Under the pieces are notes generated by a model. The model worked only from the letters and a program-made list of their open reading frames with translations. It was not told where the DNA came from and did not search any database. Shown in pieces: positions 62,596 to 64,000 of a stretch of 64,000 bases of DNA (position 1 is the first letter of the stretch; each line of letters starts with the position of its first letter). The DNA lies in the NCBI GenBank assembly GCA_024653215.1, contig JANLFU010000002.1, positions 211,337-275,336 of the forward strand. Direction: 5' to 3'. The position numbers were made by a program, and so were the translations under genes. Origin of the DNA: Candidatus Saccharicenans sp. (lineage in GTDB: Bacteria; Acidobacteriota; Aminicenantia; Aminicenantales; Saccharicenantaceae).

Positions 62596-64000
62596 ATGAC
62601 CGAGTCCCAGGAAAACTCTGAACTCATAAAAAATATACCGCTCATCCCGCTCAGGGACCTGGTGGTTTTCCCGGCCACGCTGGTGCCCTTTGTCGTCGGC
62701 CGGCCCTCATCGATCAAGGCCCTGGAAAAGGCCTACGAGAAAGACAAGCTGATTTTCCTGGCTGCCCAGATGGATGCCGGAATCGATAACCCCTTGCCGC
62801 GTGATATCTACACCATGGGGGTGACGGCCAGGATTATCAGGACGGCCAAGACCGATGAACGGAACATGAAGGTCATAGTCGAGGGGCTCAACCGGGCCCG
62901 GATCGTTGAGTTTCTCAGCACCTACCCCTATTACCAGATACTGGCCAAGGTGGTCAAGGAAATCGAGGACAATTCGCCGGAGACCCAGGAACTGCTCAAG
63001 AAGGTCCTGGCCCTGTTCGAGGAATACTTAAAGATCAACCAGAATGCCAACCTGGATTCCATCATCCCGGCCCTCAGGGAAAACAGCACCGACCGGATTG
63101 CCGACATCATCTCTTCCCATCTGTACCTGCCGCTGGAAGAAAAGCAGAACCTGCTGGAGACGCTGAATACCCGGGAGAGGCTTAACCGCCTGAGGTTCCT
63201 GCTCCAGGAATCCCTGGTCAACTTTATCGGCCGGGAACCGGGGGCCGGTTCCTCCCGAAGAAGGGGAGGGCAGAAGGAAGGCGGCCAGCGGACCTTCATT
63301 CCCGGTGCCCAGTTCAAGAAAGAAGAACAGCCCAACGAGATAGAGGAGCTGAAGAGAAAGGTGGCCGAAGCCCAGATGCCTCCCGATGCCCACGAGAAGG
63401 CCATGAAGGAAATCGAGCGCCTGGAAACCATGCCTCCAATGTCGGCCGAGGCTACTGTCAGCCGGAACTACCTGGACTGGCTTATTTCTCTGCCCTGGAA
63501 CAAGAAATCCAGGGAAAAGAGGGACCTGAAGGAAGCTGAAAGAATCCTGAACGAAGACCATTACGGATTGGAAAAGGTCAAGGAAAGGATCCTGGAATAC
63601 CTGGCCATCCGCCAGCTGGTCAAGAATCCCAAGGGTGTCATCCTGGCCTTCATCGGGCCGCCTGGAGTCGGCAAAACCTCGCTGGGCAAGTCCATTGCCC
63701 GGGCCACGGGCCGGAAATTTGTCCGGCTGTCGCTGGGCGGCGTTCGGGATGAAGCCGAAATCAGGGGCCATCGCCGGACCTACATCGGGGCATATCCCGG
63801 ACGGATTATCCAGATGATCAAGCGGGCTGGCACCAAGAACCCGGTTTTCCTGCTGGACGAAGTCGACAAGATGAGCATGGATTACCGGGGCGACCCGGCC
63901 GCAGCCCTGATGGAAGTCCTGGACCCGGAACAGAACAAGGAATTTCTCGACCACTACATAGATACCGATTTTGACCTGTCCCAGGTGATGTTTATCGTAA
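62596..64000 (+). CDS. lon: Lon protease (5' part, cut by the window edge)
   Basis: The 468 residues seen hold the N-terminal substrate domain (IPLIPLRDLVVFPATLVPF), a helical region and the start of the AAA+ module with Walker A GPPGVGKT and Walker B VFLLDEVDKM. The proteolytic domain lies beyond the right edge. Where most Lons have the long coiled-coil helix ending in a YYLREQ.KAIQKELGE motif, this protein has a Gly/Arg/Lys/Gln-rich stretch (about 215-240, REPGAGSSRRRGGQ). It resumes at EIEELKRKV. The start follows the clpX stop by one base. Confidence 0.94.
   Translation, partial: MTESQENSELIKNIPLIPLRDLVVFPATLVPFVVGRPSSIKALEKAYEKDKLIFLAAQMDAGIDNPLPRDIYTMGVTARIIRTAKTDERNMKVIVEGLNRARIVEFLSTYPYYQILAKVVKEIEDNSPETQELLKKVLALFEEYLKINQNANLDSIIPALRENSTDRIADIISSHLYLPLEEKQNLLETLNTRERLNRLRFLLQESLVNFIGREPGAGSSRRRGGQKEGGQRTFIPGAQFKKEEQPNEIEELKRKVAEAQMPPDAHEKAMKEIERLETMPPMSAEATVSRNYLDWLISLPWNKKSREKRDLKEAERILNEDHYGLEKVKERILEYLAIRQLVKNPKGVILAFIGPPGVGKTSLGKSIARATGRKFVRLSLGGVRDEAEIRGHRRTYIGAYPGRIIQMIKRAGTKNPVFLLDEVDKMSMDYRGDPAAALMEVLDPEQNKEFLDHYIDTDFDLSQVMFIV

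Noticed and set aside
63210..63340. A frameshift in lon to explain the missing coiled-coil motif
   Set aside because: The other two frames were read here and neither gives the YYLREQ-type sequence; the frame stays open on both sides.

Overview
The window is a bacterial chromosome segment of roughly 55-60% GC (judged by eye) with ordinary Shine-Dalgarno starts and sigma-70-like promoters. It looks Gram-negative: a TolC/adaptor/RND efflux set, a predicted outer-membrane barrel, many signal peptides and a PilT-type ATPase. The gene mix suggests an uncultured, peptide-degrading, Acidobacteriota-like lineage, with Candidatus Aminicenantes my best guess. The mix includes an SBBP/DUF7948 surface protein, a Tricorn homologue, M28 and M14 exopeptidases, a D-aminoacylase-like amidohydrolase, TPR fusions, and separate LKR and SDH proteins of the saccharopine pathway. 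That placement is inference; no rRNA or taxonomic marker was compared. I see no prophage, insertion sequence, CRISPR array or plasmid gene. Only a solitary DNA methyltransferase near the left end looks accessory.

Layout. 1-7.6 kb: the tail of an endonuclease/exonuclease/phosphatase protein, a solitary methyltransferase, a 1278-residue beta-propeller/Fn3 surface protein and a GH20-like glycosidase. 7.8-16 kb: a tolC-adaptor-RND efflux operon followed by a metzincin-TPR fusion. 16-23 kb: a ZIP metal transporter divergent from a Tricorn protease/M28 aminopeptidase pair, with two palindromes in the divergent spacer, then an outer-membrane protein divergent from a short Mrp ATPase. 24-30 kb: a DUF4139 protein, a Ca2+-type P-type ATPase and an MBL-fold hydrolase. 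30-41 kb: an orphan PhoR-like kinase, a DsrC protein with both redox cysteines, a cysteine desulfurase, a D-aminoacylase-like lipoprotein, folK, an M14 peptidase, yraN and cysS. 40.6-44.2 kb: LKR, SDH and amrB. 44.2-50.4 kb: hrcA-grpE-dnaK-dnaJ-rsmE-Ser/Thr kinase. 50.4-57.3 kb: a pilT-like gene, alaS, a lytic transglycosylase, a lipid kinase and two small membrane proteins. 57.3-64 kb: a trypsin-fold/TPR protein, tRNA-Leu(UAG), and tig-clpP-clpX-lon, the last cut by the window edge.

How the genes fit together. Two proteostasis blocks stand out: hrcA-grpE-dnaK-dnaJ and tig-clpP-clpX-lon. Several exported peptidases plus saccharopine-pathway enzymes suggest growth on peptides and lysine. DsrC facing a cysteine desulfurase suggests sulfur trafficking. 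The most unusual features are: a DnaK that stops before its helical lid; a trypsin-fold domain with Cys at the nucleophile position fused to TPRs; a matrixin-like metzincin fused to TPRs; a Lon whose coiled-coil linker is replaced by a Gly/Arg-rich stretch; an RND pump lacking two of the usual proton-relay residues; and a perfect palindrome over the Tricorn promoter.
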